This document shows positions 41,969-51,565 of a stretch of DNA of 64,000 nucleotides, piece by piece. The DNA lies in the NCBI RefSeq assembly GCF_009687885.1, contig NZ_BLAF01000023.1, positions 80,833 to 144,832 of the forward strand. Reading direction: 5' to 3'. The position numbers and the translations under genes are program-made. The notes under the pieces were generated by a model, which saw only the letters and a list, made by a program, of their open reading frames with translations, ran no database searches and was not told the DNA's origin. The stretch comes from Acrocarpospora pleiomorpha (GTDB lineage Bacteria > Actinomycetota > Actinomycetes > Streptosporangiales > Streptosporangiaceae). The number at the start of each line of letters is the position of its first letter. The first letter of the stretch is position 1.

Positions 41969-43293
41969 GAGGCCCACCGGTTCTGCGGATACGTGACGCC
42001 GAGGTGATCGCGCAGAGTACGGCCGGTGTACTCGCGCCGGAACACGCCCCGGTCCTGCAGGATGGGCACCACCCGCGCGAAGAAGCGGGTCAGGGCGTCC
42101 TGGTACGGCGGCATGACGATGAACCCGTCCGCGCCTCCGGCCAGGAACCAGCGCTCCAGCTCGTCGGCCACCTGCTCGGCCGTGCCCACCAGCCGCCAGT
42201 GGCCGTAGGACGCCACCTCCAGCCCGACCAGCCGCCGCACGGTCCACCGCTCGTTCCTGGCGAGGTCGGCGAAGATCTGGAAGCGGCTGCGGCGGCGCTC
42301 GACGTCGGCGGCGGCGGGGAGCCGTTCCAGCGGGATCGGCTCGTTGAAACCGATGCCGGTCAGGTCGATTCCGCCCAGCTGGTCGGCCAGCCGGGCGGTC
42401 GCGGTCGCCTCGTCGACCAGGTCGAGCAGGCTCTCCTGGATCGCCTTGGCGTCCGCCGCGCTGTCCCCGATGATCGGGCTCACTCCGGGCAGGATGGCGA
42501 TGTCGGTGCCGGGCCTGCCGTACGAGGCGGCCCGCGCCTTGAGATCGCGATAGAACTCCTGGGCCTCGGCCAGATCCTGCTGCGCGGTGAAGACCATGTT
42601 GGCGTGGCGCGCCGCGAGATCCCGGCCGGCCGGCGACGAGCCCGCCTGGACGATCACCGGACGGCCCTGCGGGGTACGGCGCACGTTCAGCGGCCCGGCG
42701 ACCGCGAAATGCGGACCCTCGTGGTCGATCGTGTGGATCTTGTCGATGTCGGCGAAGACGCCAGACGCCCGGTCGTGGACCAGGGCATCCTGCTCCCAGC
42801 TGTCCCACAGCTGCTCGACCACGTCGATGAACTCCGCGGCGCGCTCGTACCGCCCGGCGTGGTCGGGCCACGGCCGCCGCCCGAAGTTCTGCTCGCCGAT
42901 GCTGGAGGTGACCGCGTTCCAGCCGGCCCGCCCGCCGCTCAGGTGGTCCAGCGTCGCCACCTGGCGGGCCAGGTTGTACGGCTCGTGGAAGGTCGTCGAA
43001 GCGGTCGCGATCACGCCGATCCTGCTGGTGGCCCGCGCGATCGCCACCGCCGCGAGCAGCGGCTCGAAGTAGAGGTAGGGCGCCTGAACCCGGGTCAGCG
43101 CCCGGTTGGGCGAGGACACGTCCGAGAGGAAGAACGCGTCGAACCTGGCCGCCTCCGTCTCCCGCGCCAGCGAGATGATCAGTTCCGGGGTGCCCCAGTC
43201 CTCGGTACGGCTGTCGGGCCGCCGCCACGCGCCCTGGTGCACCCCGCCGACCCCCGCGGACAGCGCGAGCCGCATCTGGCGCCGCCCGCTCAC
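41965..43293 (-). CDS. NtaA/SnaA/DszA-family FMN-dependent monooxygenase
   Basis: The protein (442 residues from a GTG overlapping the substrate-binding-protein stop; an in-frame ATG lies at 43275) has typical family motifs: DAFFLSDVSS, ATSRIGVIATASTTFHEPYNLARQVATLDHLSGGRAGWNAVTS, RRTPQGRPVIVQAGSSPAGRDLAARHANMVFTAQ and GADGFIVMPPY. Members use reduced FMN to oxidise C-S or C-N bonds in small organic compounds. It is directly downstream of the transporter's binding protein, suggesting the imported compound is its substrate. Confidence 0.9.
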   Translation of the reverse strand: MSGRRQMRLALSAGVGGVHQGAWRRPDSRTEDWGTPELIISLARETEAARFDAFFLSDVSSPNRALTRVQAPYLYFEPLLAAVAIARATSRIGVIATASTTFHEPYNLARQVATLDHLSGGRAGWNAVTSSIGEQNFGRRPWPDHAGRYERAAEFIDVVEQLWDSWEQDALVHDRASGVFADIDKIHTIDHEGPHFAVAGPLNVRRTPQGRPVIVQAGSSPAGRDLAARHANMVFTAQQDLAEAQEFYRDLKARAASYGRPGTDIAILPGVSPIIGDSAADAKAIQESLLDLVDEATATARLADQLGGIDLTGIGFNEPIPLERLPAAADVERRRSRFQIFADLARNERWTVRRLVGLEVASYGHWRLVGTAEQVADELERWFLAGGADGFIVMPPYQDALTRFFARVVPILQDRGVFRREYTGRTLRDHLGVTYPQNRWAS

Positions 43294-44927
43294 TTGCCGA
43301 GCCACGTGTCGTAGAAGATCAGCCGGGACGAGGACTCGAAGCCCAGGCCCTGGACGGCCGCGCTCACCGCCGCGACCTGGGACAGCTCGTAGACGGGGAT
43401 CGCGTAGGCGTTCTCGATCAGCTGATCCTGGATCTCGCCGCCGATCCCGTTCCTGGCCGCCGTGTCGGCCGCGGACTGCTCCTCCACATAGAGCTTCTCC
43501 AGACTGTCGCTGGTCTCCTTGGCCGTGACCGCCGCCGTCGACGAGAACGCCGACCGCAGCACGTCCAGGTCCGGACGGGTGAAGTTGCCGAACGTGAAGT
43601 TGACCTTGGGATCCTGGGCCGCCTTGAGATAGTCGGCCACGGCGAGCGGCCGCAGCTTCAGCTCGACGCCGAGATCCTTCAGCTGCTGCTGGACCACCTC
43701 CAGGACGCTCTGGTTGGTGACCACGGTGGAGATGTACACGACGTCGGGGCTGAGGCGCTTCCCGTTCTTGACGCGGATCCCGTCGCCGCCCTTCACCCAG
43801 CCGGCGTCGTCCAGGAGCTTGCCCGCGGCCGCGGGGTCGCTCTTCAGCGCGCCTTGCCCGTCCTTGTACCCGGGTGTCGTCTTCGCCAGGACGGACGTGG
43901 CCGGCTGGTAGCTGCCGCTCAGCACCGACGTCAGCTGGGCGCGGTCCAGGCCGATCTGGATCGCCTCGCGGATCGTGGCGTCGGCGGCGAACTCGGAGGT
44001 GGGCTTGGGGAACAGGGTGTTGACCACGCCGGGGTTGGCGCGGGCCAGGATGGTGAACCCGCCGCTCTTCAGCGTGGCCTCGTCGTCCGGCTGCACGTCG
44101 GTGATCGCGTCGAGCTGTCCCGACCGCAGCGAGCCGGTGCGCACGCTCGCCTCGCTGACGATGTGGAACTCGATCGAGTCCAGATGCGCCTCGCCGCCGT
44201 GCCGCGCCACCGCGGACGGCCAGGCATAGCCCGGCCGGCGGGTCAGGACGGCCGACTGGTTCGGCGTGTAGGACTTCAGGACGAACGGGCCGGAGCCGAC
44301 GAGGCCGTCCGCCTGGCAGCGTTGCTCGGCGGTCTTGGCCACCGTGCCCGCCGACAGGATGCCGAGCTGCACGACCGACGTCGCCTGGAGGAAGCCGGCG
44401 TTCGGCTGCGAGAAATCGACCCGGACGGTGTGGTCGTCCAGCACGGTGGTCTTCTCGTAGCCGCCCAGGTATCCGGTCACCAGCGACGTGGCGGCGCCCA
44501 GCTTGACCACGGTGTCGAGGTTCTCCTTGACGACCGCGGCCGTGACGCCCGACCCGTCGCTGAAGGTCACGCCGTCCCGCAGGGTGAAGGTGAACTGTGT
44601 CGCGTTCTCGTTGACCGTCCACGATGAGGCCAGCCATGGCTCGATCGTGCCCGTGTCCGGATCCAGATAGGTCAGGCTGTCGACGAGCTGACGGCTGATG
44701 TTGATCGACGACGCGTTGCCGTTCTGCTGCGGATCCAGGCAGCCGGGATCGCCGGACAGGCCGATCTTCAACGTACCGGCCTGGCGGGGGGTGGCGCTCC
44801 CGCCGGACGCGGCGCCACCGCCGGGCGCGCAGGCGGCGAGGACGGTGGCGGCGGCCAGCGCGACGCCGCTGATGACGACCGCCGGTGGTCGCCGGCGCTT
44901 CTGGAGACGTGACGCAGTCAGGCGCAC
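43290..44927 (-). CDS. Peptide-type ABC transporter substrate-binding lipoprotein
   Basis: The 545-residue SBP_bac_5-type protein has a lipoprotein signal (basic start, hydrophobic core, LAAC lipobox at about residues 30-33) and the family segments AGTLKIGLSGDPGCLDPQQN and FTFTLRDGVTFSDGSGVTA. It delivers a peptide or other bulky organic ligand to the DppBC-like permeases. It is the first gene of the leftward operon and faces the divergent LLM/ATPase pair across 246 bp. Confidence 0.92.
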   Translation of the reverse strand: MRLTASRLQKRRRPPAVVISGVALAAATVLAACAPGGGAASGGSATPRQAGTLKIGLSGDPGCLDPQQNGNASSINISRQLVDSLTYLDPDTGTIEPWLASSWTVNENATQFTFTLRDGVTFSDGSGVTAAVVKENLDTVVKLGAATSLVTGYLGGYEKTTVLDDHTVRVDFSQPNAGFLQATSVVQLGILSAGTVAKTAEQRCQADGLVGSGPFVLKSYTPNQSAVLTRRPGYAWPSAVARHGGEAHLDSIEFHIVSEASVRTGSLRSGQLDAITDVQPDDEATLKSGGFTILARANPGVVNTLFPKPTSEFAADATIREAIQIGLDRAQLTSVLSGSYQPATSVLAKTTPGYKDGQGALKSDPAAAGKLLDDAGWVKGGDGIRVKNGKRLSPDVVYISTVVTNQSVLEVVQQQLKDLGVELKLRPLAVADYLKAAQDPKVNFTFGNFTRPDLDVLRSAFSSTAAVTAKETSDSLEKLYVEEQSAADTAARNGIGGEIQDQLIENAYAIPVYELSQVAAVSAAVQGLGFESSSRLIFYDTWLGK

Positions 44928-45071
44928 GGTTGATTCCTCACTGGGTGCGGGCCGGCGGAAGGCACCGAACCGACTTTACCTATCGGATTTACATAGATTT
45001 GGAACAGCCGCAGGCGCGGACATTCTGGACCCCAGGGACGTTAGCGGAGCCCTTTCTCCCGTGTCAACCGC

Positions 45072-45094
45072 CTAGCTGGTACGTATCGAGCTAG
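45072..45094. promoter_or_regulatory. Inverted repeat between the divergent transporter operons
   Basis: CTAGCT and AGCTAG flank 11 bp (GGTACGTATCG); outer bases TCAAC (45064-45068) and GTTGA (45094-45098) extend the symmetry imperfectly. It lies in the 246-bp divergent region and is a candidate operator for the local MocR-type regulator. Confidence 0.4.
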
Positions 45095-45173
45095 TTGAGG
45101 CACTGAATCTGTAACAAAAGCTCTGCCGGGGGTGTAACGAAGGAGCACAAAACGACCCGCTATCCTTCAGCCC

Positions 45174-46499
45174 ATGCCCAACGCGCCGTCGACAGGCGGT
45201 ATCCCCTCGCTGCCGTCACGACCTCGCCGGATGCATCTGGCGGCGTTCGTGGAGGGCGTCAACCACACCACGGTGTGGCGGGACCCCCGGGCAGGCGACC
45301 AGATGGCCTTCTCCTCCTTCCGCCACGCGGCGCGGACCGCGGAGCGCGGCCTGTTCGACTTCTTCTTCCTCGGTCAGGGCCTGCGGATGCGCGAGCAGCG
45401 CGGCGAGCTGTTCGAGCTCGACATCGCCGGCCGCCCCGACTCCTTCGCCCTGCTGGCCGCGCTCTCCGAGGTCACCGACCGGATCGGGCTGGCGGCGACG
45501 GTGAACACGACGTTCTACGAACCGGCCGAGCTGGCGCGGGCCTTCGGCACGCTCGACCACCTCAGCGGCGGACGAGCGGCGTGGAACATGGTGACGTCCT
45601 CGGACGCGTTCACCGGCGCCAACTTCCGCCGCGGCGGTTACCTCCCCTACGCCGATCGTTACGTCCGGGCGCGGGAGGTGCTGTCGGCCTGCCGCGCGCT
45701 GTGGGAACGCGCCCCGGCATCCACCGCGCCCGCCGAGTACGCGGGCAGGTACGTCGACGTGCGGGGCCGGCCGGCGATTCCCCCCTCGCCGCAGGGACAG
45801 CCGATCCTCATCCAGGCCGGTGACTCCTCCGGCGGCAGGGACTTCGGCGTGTCGGTCGCCGATGTCATCTTCTCGCGGCACAGCGGCCTCGACGAGGGCA
45901 TCGCCTTCCGCCGCGACATCGACGCGCGCGCCGTCGCCGCGGGCCGGGCCCCGGAGTCCGTGCTGGTCCTGCCGATCGCCAGGATCGTGCTGGGCGACAC
46001 CGCGCGGGACGCCGCCGAGCGGGCCCGCGAGATCGGCTTCGCCCAGATCGGGCCCGAGCGCGCCCTGGCCTTCGCCGAGCAGGTGTGGGGGCGTGACCTG
46101 CACGGCTGGGACCCGGACGGGCCGCTTCCCGACATCGGGCCCGACGTGCGGGACGCACCGGTGATGCAGGGGCGCGTGCAGTCCAAGGCCGACCCTCGCG
46201 CGACCGTCGCGTCGTGGCGGGCGCTGGCCGAACGCGACGGCCACACCCTGCGCAGCCTCATGGTCGAGATCTACGCCAAGCCCACGTTCGTCGGCTCCCC
46301 GGAGGAGGTCGCCACCACCATGGCGGAACGGTTCAGAGCCGGCGCATGCGACGGCTATGTCCTGTCCACCCACCTCATGCCGAGCGGCCTGGACGACGTC
46401 GTCGCCGACGTCGTCCCGCTGTTGCAGGAGGCCGGCCTCTTCCGTACCGGCTACGAGGGCGGCACTCTTCGTGACCTGCTCTTCCCGCGCGTGTCATGA
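45174..46499 (+). CDS. NtaA/SnaA/DszA-family FMN-dependent monooxygenase
   Basis: The 441-residue enzyme has an N-terminal RRMHLAAFVEGVNHTTVWRDP, GLFDFFFLGQGL, TDRIGLAATVNTTFYEPAELARAFGTLDHLSGGRAAWNMVTSSDAFTG and PQGQPILIQAGDSSGGRDFGVSVADVIFS. It is a paralogue of the 41965 enzyme on the opposite strand. The transporter ATPase gene follows with an ATGA overlap, so import and oxidation are coupled genetically on this side as well. Confidence 0.9.
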   Translation: MPNAPSTGGIPSLPSRPRRMHLAAFVEGVNHTTVWRDPRAGDQMAFSSFRHAARTAERGLFDFFFLGQGLRMREQRGELFELDIAGRPDSFALLAALSEVTDRIGLAATVNTTFYEPAELARAFGTLDHLSGGRAAWNMVTSSDAFTGANFRRGGYLPYADRYVRAREVLSACRALWERAPASTAPAEYAGRYVDVRGRPAIPPSPQGQPILIQAGDSSGGRDFGVSVADVIFSRHSGLDEGIAFRRDIDARAVAAGRAPESVLVLPIARIVLGDTARDAAERAREIGFAQIGPERALAFAEQVWGRDLHGWDPDGPLPDIGPDVRDAPVMQGRVQSKADPRATVASWRALAERDGHTLRSLMVEIYAKPTFVGSPEEVATTMAERFRAGACDGYVLSTHLMPSGLDDVVADVVPLLQEAGLFRTGYEGGTLRDLLFPRVS

Positions 46500-48076
46500 C
46501 CCCTTTGTTGTCCATCGACGATCTTCGCGTGCGTTACCGCGCCGGCACGACGAGCCCCGCGCTGGACGGGGTCAGCCTCACTGTGGGTAACGGCGAGGTC
46601 GTCGCCGTTGTCGGTGAGTCAGGGTCCGGCAAGTCGACGATGGCCCGGGCCGTACTCGGCCTGACCCCGTCGACGGCGCGGCTGTCGGGACGGATCGCGT
46701 TCCACGGCCGCGACCTGCTGGGGCTCGGCGCCCGGCGGTGGCGGGAGATCCGCGGCAGAAGGATCGGCCTCATCGCCCAGGACCCCCTGGCCGCGCTGGA
46801 CCCCGTCAAGCGCGTCGGCGACCAGGTGGCCGAGGCGCTGCTCGCGCACCGGCTGGCCGGTCGGCGGAGCGTACGAGGCCAGGTGGCCGAGGCCCTCGCG
46901 GCCGCCGGGCTCGACGACCCGGACCTGCAGGCGCGCCGCTACCCCCACGAGCTCTCCGGGGGCATGCGCCAGCGGGTGCTCATCGGCCTCATCATCGCCC
47001 TGCGGCCCCAGCTGATCGTCGCCGACGAGCCGACCAGCGCGCTCGACGTGACCGTCCAGCGCACCATCCTCGACCAGATCACGGCGCTCAACGCCGACGG
47101 CACCGGGGTCCTGCTGATCACCCACGACCTCGCCGTCGCCACCGAACGGGCCCACCGGATCGTCGTCCTCAGCCACGGGCAGGTCGTCGAGACCGGCCCG
47201 GCCGCGCGGGTCCTCAACGAGCCCACGATGGACTACACCCGGCGGCTCATCGCCGCGGCGCCCAGCCTGACCTCCGCGCGCCGGGTACGGCAGCCGCCCC
47301 CGGCCGGCCGGCCGCCGCTGCTGTCCGTCCGCGACCTGGGCAAGGTGTACCGCCGGACCGCCGTGGCCGTCGACGGCGTCAGCTTCGACGTCCATCCCGG
47401 CGAAACCGTGGCCATCGTCGGCGAATCCGGCTCGGGCAAGACGACGACCGCCCGGATGGTCCTGCGACTGGCCGACGCGACCTCCGGCCGCATCCTCTTC
47501 AAGGGCGGCGACATCACCGCGGCCGGCGGACGCGACCTCCGGCGGCTACGCCGGCACGTCCAACTGATCCACCAGGACCCCGCGTCCACCCTGGACCCCA
47601 GATTCACCGTGGAACGCTGCGTCGCCGAACCCCTGAAAGCCCTGACCTCCGGCTCGGCGGCCGAACGACGGCGAACGGTCACGCGGCTGCTCGAGGAGGT
47701 GGCGCTCGGCCCCGACCTGCTCCGCCGCAGGTCGACCGAGCTTTCCGGCGGGCAACGCCAGCGGGTGGCCATCGCCCGCGCACTGGCGTGCCGGCCCGAT
47801 CTGATCGTGTGCGACGAACCCGTCTCGGCCCTCGACGTGTCGGTCCAGGCGCAGATCCTCGACCTTCTCGTCCGCCTCCAGGAGGAACTGTCGCTCAGCT
47901 ATCTCTTCATCTCGCACGACCTGGCGGTGGTGCGGCAGATCGCCCATCGCATCCTCGTCATGCGCCAGGGCCGGGTGGTCGAGATCGGACGGACCGAGCA
48001 GATCTTCGAAGCCCCGCGTCACGAATACACCAAGGCGTTGCTGGCCGCGATACCCGGCAGAGCCCCGTTACGATGA
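46496..48076 (+). CDS. Dipeptide-type ABC ATPase with two fused nucleotide-binding domains
   Basis: The 526-residue protein fuses DppD- and DppF-like domains. The first half has GESGSGKST, LSGGMRQRVLIGL and LIVADEPTSALD; the second has GESGSGKTT, LSGGQRQRVAIARALACRPDLIVCDEPVSALD and the C-terminal FEAPRHEYTKALLAA typical of oligopeptide ATPases. It should drive the DppBC-like permeases encoded on the opposite strand at 38.8-40.6 kb. A strong terminator follows and separates it from the converging cebR-like gene. Confidence 0.92.
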   Translation: MTPLLSIDDLRVRYRAGTTSPALDGVSLTVGNGEVVAVVGESGSGKSTMARAVLGLTPSTARLSGRIAFHGRDLLGLGARRWREIRGRRIGLIAQDPLAALDPVKRVGDQVAEALLAHRLAGRRSVRGQVAEALAAAGLDDPDLQARRYPHELSGGMRQRVLIGLIIALRPQLIVADEPTSALDVTVQRTILDQITALNADGTGVLLITHDLAVATERAHRIVVLSHGQVVETGPAARVLNEPTMDYTRRLIAAAPSLTSARRVRQPPPAGRPPLLSVRDLGKVYRRTAVAVDGVSFDVHPGETVAIVGESGSGKTTTARMVLRLADATSGRILFKGGDITAAGGRDLRRLRRHVQLIHQDPASTLDPRFTVERCVAEPLKALTSGSAAERRRTVTRLLEEVALGPDLLRRRSTELSGGQRQRVAIARALACRPDLIVCDEPVSALDVSVQAQILDLLVRLQEELSLSYLFISHDLAVVRQIAHRILVMRQGRVVEIGRTEQIFEAPRHEYTKALLAAIPGRAPLR

Positions 48077-48086
48077 TCCCTACTGA

Positions 48087-48113
48087 GGGGCGCCCGCGTC
48101 GCGCGGGCGCCCC
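48087..48113. terminator. Bidirectional terminator between ABC ATPase and LacI-type gene
   Basis: GGGGCGCCCGCG and CGCGGGCGCCCC pair perfectly around TCG; flanking ACTG/AGT bases add partial pairing. It lies between two converging genes, 10 and 3 bp from their stops. Confidence 0.8.
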
Positions 48114-48115
48114 AG

Positions 48116-49138
48116 TCAGGTAGAAGCCCGGATCACCAAGTGGGTGTCCAGGATGACCACGGGTTGTTCGAGCGGTTCGCCGTTGATCCGGGCCACCAGG
48201 AGCTGGACCATCTGCCGGCCCATGGATTCGGTCGGCTGATGGACGCTGGTGAGCGGGGGATCGGTGTGCAGGGCCACCTTGGAGTCCTCGAAACCGATCA
48301 GCGCGACGTCGCCGGGGACCGACTTGCCGCGTTCCCGGAGCACTCGGAGCGCTCCCACGGCCATCGGGTCGGAGGCCGCGAACACCGCGTCGAGGTCGCC
48401 GTGCCGGTCCAGCAGCTCGCGCATCGCCGTGGAGCCGCTCTCCTCGGAGAAGTCGCCGTACGACACCCGTTCCGGCGTGCCGGTGGCGAGCAGCGCGTCC
48501 CGATACCCGGCCAGCCGGTCCACGCCCACGCCCATGTCCTGCGGGCCCGCGATCGTGGCCACCCGGGACCGGCCGTTGCCGAGCAGGTACTTCACCGCCT
48601 GCCGGGCCCCGGCCCGGTTGTCCATGTCCACGTAGCTGTACGGATTGAGCCCCACCGGACGGCCGCCCAGCACGGTCGGCACGCCCAGGTTCTCCAGCCG
48701 CCCCGGCAGCGGGTCGGCGCCGTGCACCGAGGTCAGCAGGACTCCGTCCACGTGCTGCCCGGTCAGGTAGTTCTCCAGCCGGTCGTGCTCGTTCCTGTTC
48801 TGCGCCATGCTCAGGATCAGCTGCAGCCCGGTCTCGGCCAGCGCCGAGCCGATGCCGCGGATGAGCCCCGCGAAGTACGGCTCGTCGAACACGCGCTGCT
48901 CGGACTCCGACACCACCAGCGCGATGGTGTCGGTCCGATTGGTGACCAGGGTCCTGGCCGCCCGGTTCGGCACATATCCGAGTTCGTCGATGGCGAGCAG
49001 GACGGCGTCGCGGGCCTTGTCGCTCACCTTCGGCGACCCGTTGATGACCCGTGACACCGTGCCACGCCCGACCCCGGCCCTGGCCGCGACCGCTTCGAGA
49101 GTCGGTCTGGCGGCCAAGCGGCGGTCCCCGTTCATCAA
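48116..49138 (-). CDS. cebR: LacI-family repressor, CebR-like
   Basis: The 340-residue protein has an N-terminal LacI helix-turn-helix (PTLEAVAARAGVGRGTVSRVINGSPKVSDKARDAVLLAIDELGYVPNRAARTLVT) and a periplasmic-binding-fold sensor domain (VDGVLLTSVHG, AVFAASDPMAVGALRVLRERG, VALIGFEDS). It follows bglC by 23 bp in an operon with the cellobiose transporter. CebR of Streptomyces and CelR of Thermobifida bind TGGGAGCGCTCCCA and release it with cellobiose; that box occurs at three promoters in this window. The name is by synteny and operator match. Confidence 0.85.
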   Translation of the reverse strand: MMNGDRRLAARPTLEAVAARAGVGRGTVSRVINGSPKVSDKARDAVLLAIDELGYVPNRAARTLVTNRTDTIALVVSESEQRVFDEPYFAGLIRGIGSALAETGLQLILSMAQNRNEHDRLENYLTGQHVDGVLLTSVHGADPLPGRLENLGVPTVLGGRPVGLNPYSYVDMDNRAGARQAVKYLLGNGRSRVATIAGPQDMGVGVDRLAGYRDALLATGTPERVSYGDFSEESGSTAMRELLDRHGDLDAVFAASDPMAVGALRVLRERGKSVPGDVALIGFEDSKVALHTDPPLTSVHQPTESMGRQMVQLLVARINGEPLEQPVVILDTHLVIRAST

Positions 49139-49161
49139 ATCTGCCCCCTCATCACTTGGGC

Positions 49162-50598
49162 CTATTCTGCCGGACCCCGAAGGCCTCCGTGCCGGATGGT
49201 CTCGGCGTACCAGAGAGCGCTATCTTTCAGGATCCTCGTCTGTGCTGAATAGTCCACATAGACCAGCCCGAACCGCTTGCCGTAGCCCCAGGCCCATTCG
49301 AAGTTGTCCATGAGGGACCAGGCGAAGTAGCCCTGCAGGGGCACGCCACCCTCGATGGCCTGGTGACAAACGCGCAGGTGGGTCTCGATGAAGGCGCGCC
49401 GCTCCACGTCGTGGACGGCGCCGTCCTCGGTCAGGACGTCGTCGTAGGCGGCGCCGTTCTCTGAAATGTACAGAGGAATGGCGGGGTACTCGCGGACCAG
49501 GCGGGTGAGCACCTCGTACAGAGCGGTCCCGTCCACCTCCCATCCCATGGACGTCACCGGGTGGCCCGCGTTGACGAAACCGATGTGCTCGCTGCCGACC
49601 CAGGGTGATCCGGAGTCGGTGGGCGCGGCGGCGGCCGACTGGGCTCCGCCGGGCGCGCCGGACACCGTGAACCGGCTGTAGTAGTTGATCAGCAGCATGT
49701 CCAGCGGTGCCGCGATCTTCGCCAGGTCGCCGTCCTGGATGAACTCTGGGCCGGTCAGGTGGCTCACGTCCGCCAGCACGTCGTCCGGGTAGCGGCCGTG
49801 CATGATCGCGTCCAGGAAGAAGCGGTTCTGCAGGCCGTCGATGCGGCGGGCCGCGTCCTGGTCGGCCTCGCTCTCGGTGGCCGGGGTGACCGCGTACAGG
49901 TTGACGCAGCCGCCGATCCTGGAGTCGGCGTGCTGGGCGCGCATCGCCTCCACGGCCAGGCCGTGGGCCAGGTTGAGGTGGTGCGCGGCGTGGATCGCCA
50001 GGGCGGGCTCACGCCGTCCCGGTGCGTGCTCCCCCGAGGCGTACCCCAGGTACGCCGCGCACCACGGCTCGTTGACGGTGCTCCAGTTCTTCACCCGGTC
50101 GCCGAGCGCCCCGTGCACCACCGCCGCGTAGTCCGCGAAGCGCTTCGACGTGTCTCGTGACGGCCACCCGCCCGCGTCTTCGAGCGCCTGCGGCAGGTCC
50201 CAGTGGTAGAGCGTCACCCACGGGTCGATCCCGTAGCTGAGCAGCTCGTCCACCAGGCTCTTGTAGAAGTCCAGGCCCTTGGTGTTGATCGCGCCGCTGC
50301 CGAGCGGCTGGATCCGGGGCCAGGACACCGAGAACCGGTACGCGGACAGACCGAGGTCGGCCATCAGGCGCACGTCGTCCCGGTAGCGGTTGTAGTGGTC
50401 GATCGCGACGTCGGCGTGCTCGCCGTTGACCACGTGGCCGGGCTGGGCGACGAAGGCGTCCCAGATCGAGCGGCCGCGCCCGTCGGTCGCGACCGCGCCC
50501 TCGATCTGGTACGCCGAGGTGGCCGAACCCCACACGAAACCGGTGGGGAACACCAGAGCCGGGGCTTCGAGCTGGGTGTCTGTCTTCTGGGTGGTCAC
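49162..50598 (-). CDS. bglC: GH1 beta-glucosidase of the cellobiose operon
   Basis: From a GTG behind GGAGGAGG the enzyme has 478 residues. GH1 features are FVWGSATSAYQIEGA, acid/base Glu in STVNEPW and nucleophile Glu in YISENGAAYDD. It lacks a signal peptide, so it hydrolyses imported cellobiose/cello-oligosaccharides in the cytoplasm. Order cebE-cebF-cebG-bglC-cebR matches the known actinomycete cellobiose locus. It carries an Ala/Gly-rich insert around residues 310-325 absent from the other GH1 in this window. Confidence 0.9.
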   Translation of the reverse strand: MTTQKTDTQLEAPALVFPTGFVWGSATSAYQIEGAVATDGRGRSIWDAFVAQPGHVVNGEHADVAIDHYNRYRDDVRLMADLGLSAYRFSVSWPRIQPLGSGAINTKGLDFYKSLVDELLSYGIDPWVTLYHWDLPQALEDAGGWPSRDTSKRFADYAAVVHGALGDRVKNWSTVNEPWCAAYLGYASGEHAPGRREPALAIHAAHHLNLAHGLAVEAMRAQHADSRIGGCVNLYAVTPATESEADQDAARRIDGLQNRFFLDAIMHGRYPDDVLADVSHLTGPEFIQDGDLAKIAAPLDMLLINYYSRFTVSGAPGGAQSAAAAPTDSGSPWVGSEHIGFVNAGHPVTSMGWEVDGTALYEVLTRLVREYPAIPLYISENGAAYDDVLTEDGAVHDVERRAFIETHLRVCHQAIEGGVPLQGYFAWSLMDNFEWAWGYGKRFGLVYVDYSAQTRILKDSALWYAETIRHGGLRGPAE

Positions 50599-50680
50599 GC
50601 GTCCTCCTCCTTCGCCGGCCGTGTGACCGATGCGCTTGTTGGGCTGCCTAATGGGTAGTGAATAATTTCCGCTCGCGGGC

Positions 50681-51565
50681 TCACTCCTTGACCGCGCCTT
50701 CCATGAGTCCGCCGATGATCTGGCGGCCGAAGAGGACGAAGACGAGCAGCAGCGGGATGATCGAGATCGTGGTGCCCGCGAAGATGAGCACGTAGTTGGT
50801 GGAGTATCGGTCATTCAGCGCCCGGAGCGCGACCTGCACGGTCGGATTGTCCGGGGTCAGGATGATCAGCGGCCAGAGGAATTCGTTCCAGATCAGCATG
50901 AAGGTCTGGATGGCGAGCACCGCCATGCCGGGCCGGACCGCCGGGACCGCGACGTTCCACCAGATCCTGATCGTGTTGGCGCCGTCCACCCGGGCCGCCT
51001 CGACCAGTTCCCGCGGCACCGCCTGCCGGGTGTACTGGGTCATCAGGAAGACGCCGAACCCGTTCACCAGGAACGGGAGGATGACCGCCTTGAGGGTGTT
51101 CGTCCAGCCCAGCGTGACCATCATCTGGTACAGCGGGACGATGCCCATCTGCTGCAGGGGGACCATCATGGTCAGCACGACCGACAGCAGCAGCAGGTTG
51201 CGGCCGCGGAAGTTGAGCGAGGCGAACGCGAAACCGGCCAGCGTCGAGATCACCACGATGCCCAGCGTGACCGTGGACGCGATGATGATCGAGTTGATGA
51301 TGCCGGTCATGAAGTGGGCGTTCTCGGCGTCGAAGACCGCCTGGATGTTCTCGCCCAGGTTGCCGCCCGGCAGGAACGGCGGCGGCACGCTGTGCGCGTC
51401 CTCGTTGCTGCGGGTGGCGATGATGATCATCCAGTAGATCGGGAAGATCGACAGGAAGATCGCCAGGGCCAGCATGGCCTTGGTGAACGGGGTGGCCCGG
51501 AACGGGTCGAGCCGGGCGCCGCCCGCGCGGGGCGCCCTCGGCCGGGTCTGCGTCAGCGTGGTCAT
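50681..51565 (-). CDS. cebG: Carbohydrate ABC transporter permease, CebG-like
   Basis: The 294-residue MalG-type permease has six membrane helices and the coupling loop ELVEAARVDGANTIRIWWNVAVPAVRPG. The C-terminal QIIGGLMEGAVKE is family-typical. It overlaps cebF by 4 bp and should form the cellobiose channel with it. No ATPase gene is present; the shared MsiK-type ATPase is normally encoded elsewhere in actinomycetes. Confidence 0.88.
   Translation of the reverse strand: MTTLTQTRPRAPRAGGARLDPFRATPFTKAMLALAIFLSIFPIYWMIIIATRSNEDAHSVPPPFLPGGNLGENIQAVFDAENAHFMTGIINSIIIASTVTLGIVVISTLAGFAFASLNFRGRNLLLLSVVLTMMVPLQQMGIVPLYQMMVTLGWTNTLKAVILPFLVNGFGVFLMTQYTRQAVPRELVEAARVDGANTIRIWWNVAVPAVRPGMAVLAIQTFMLIWNEFLWPLIILTPDNPTVQVALRALNDRYSTNYVLIFAGTTISIIPLLLVFVLFGRQIIGGLMEGAVKE

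Noticed and set aside
48340-48362. CGGAGCGCTCCCA-like site inside the LacI-type gene
   Set aside because: It resembles the CebR box but lies within coding sequence (codons for a conserved segment) and lacks the outer symmetry; probably chance.
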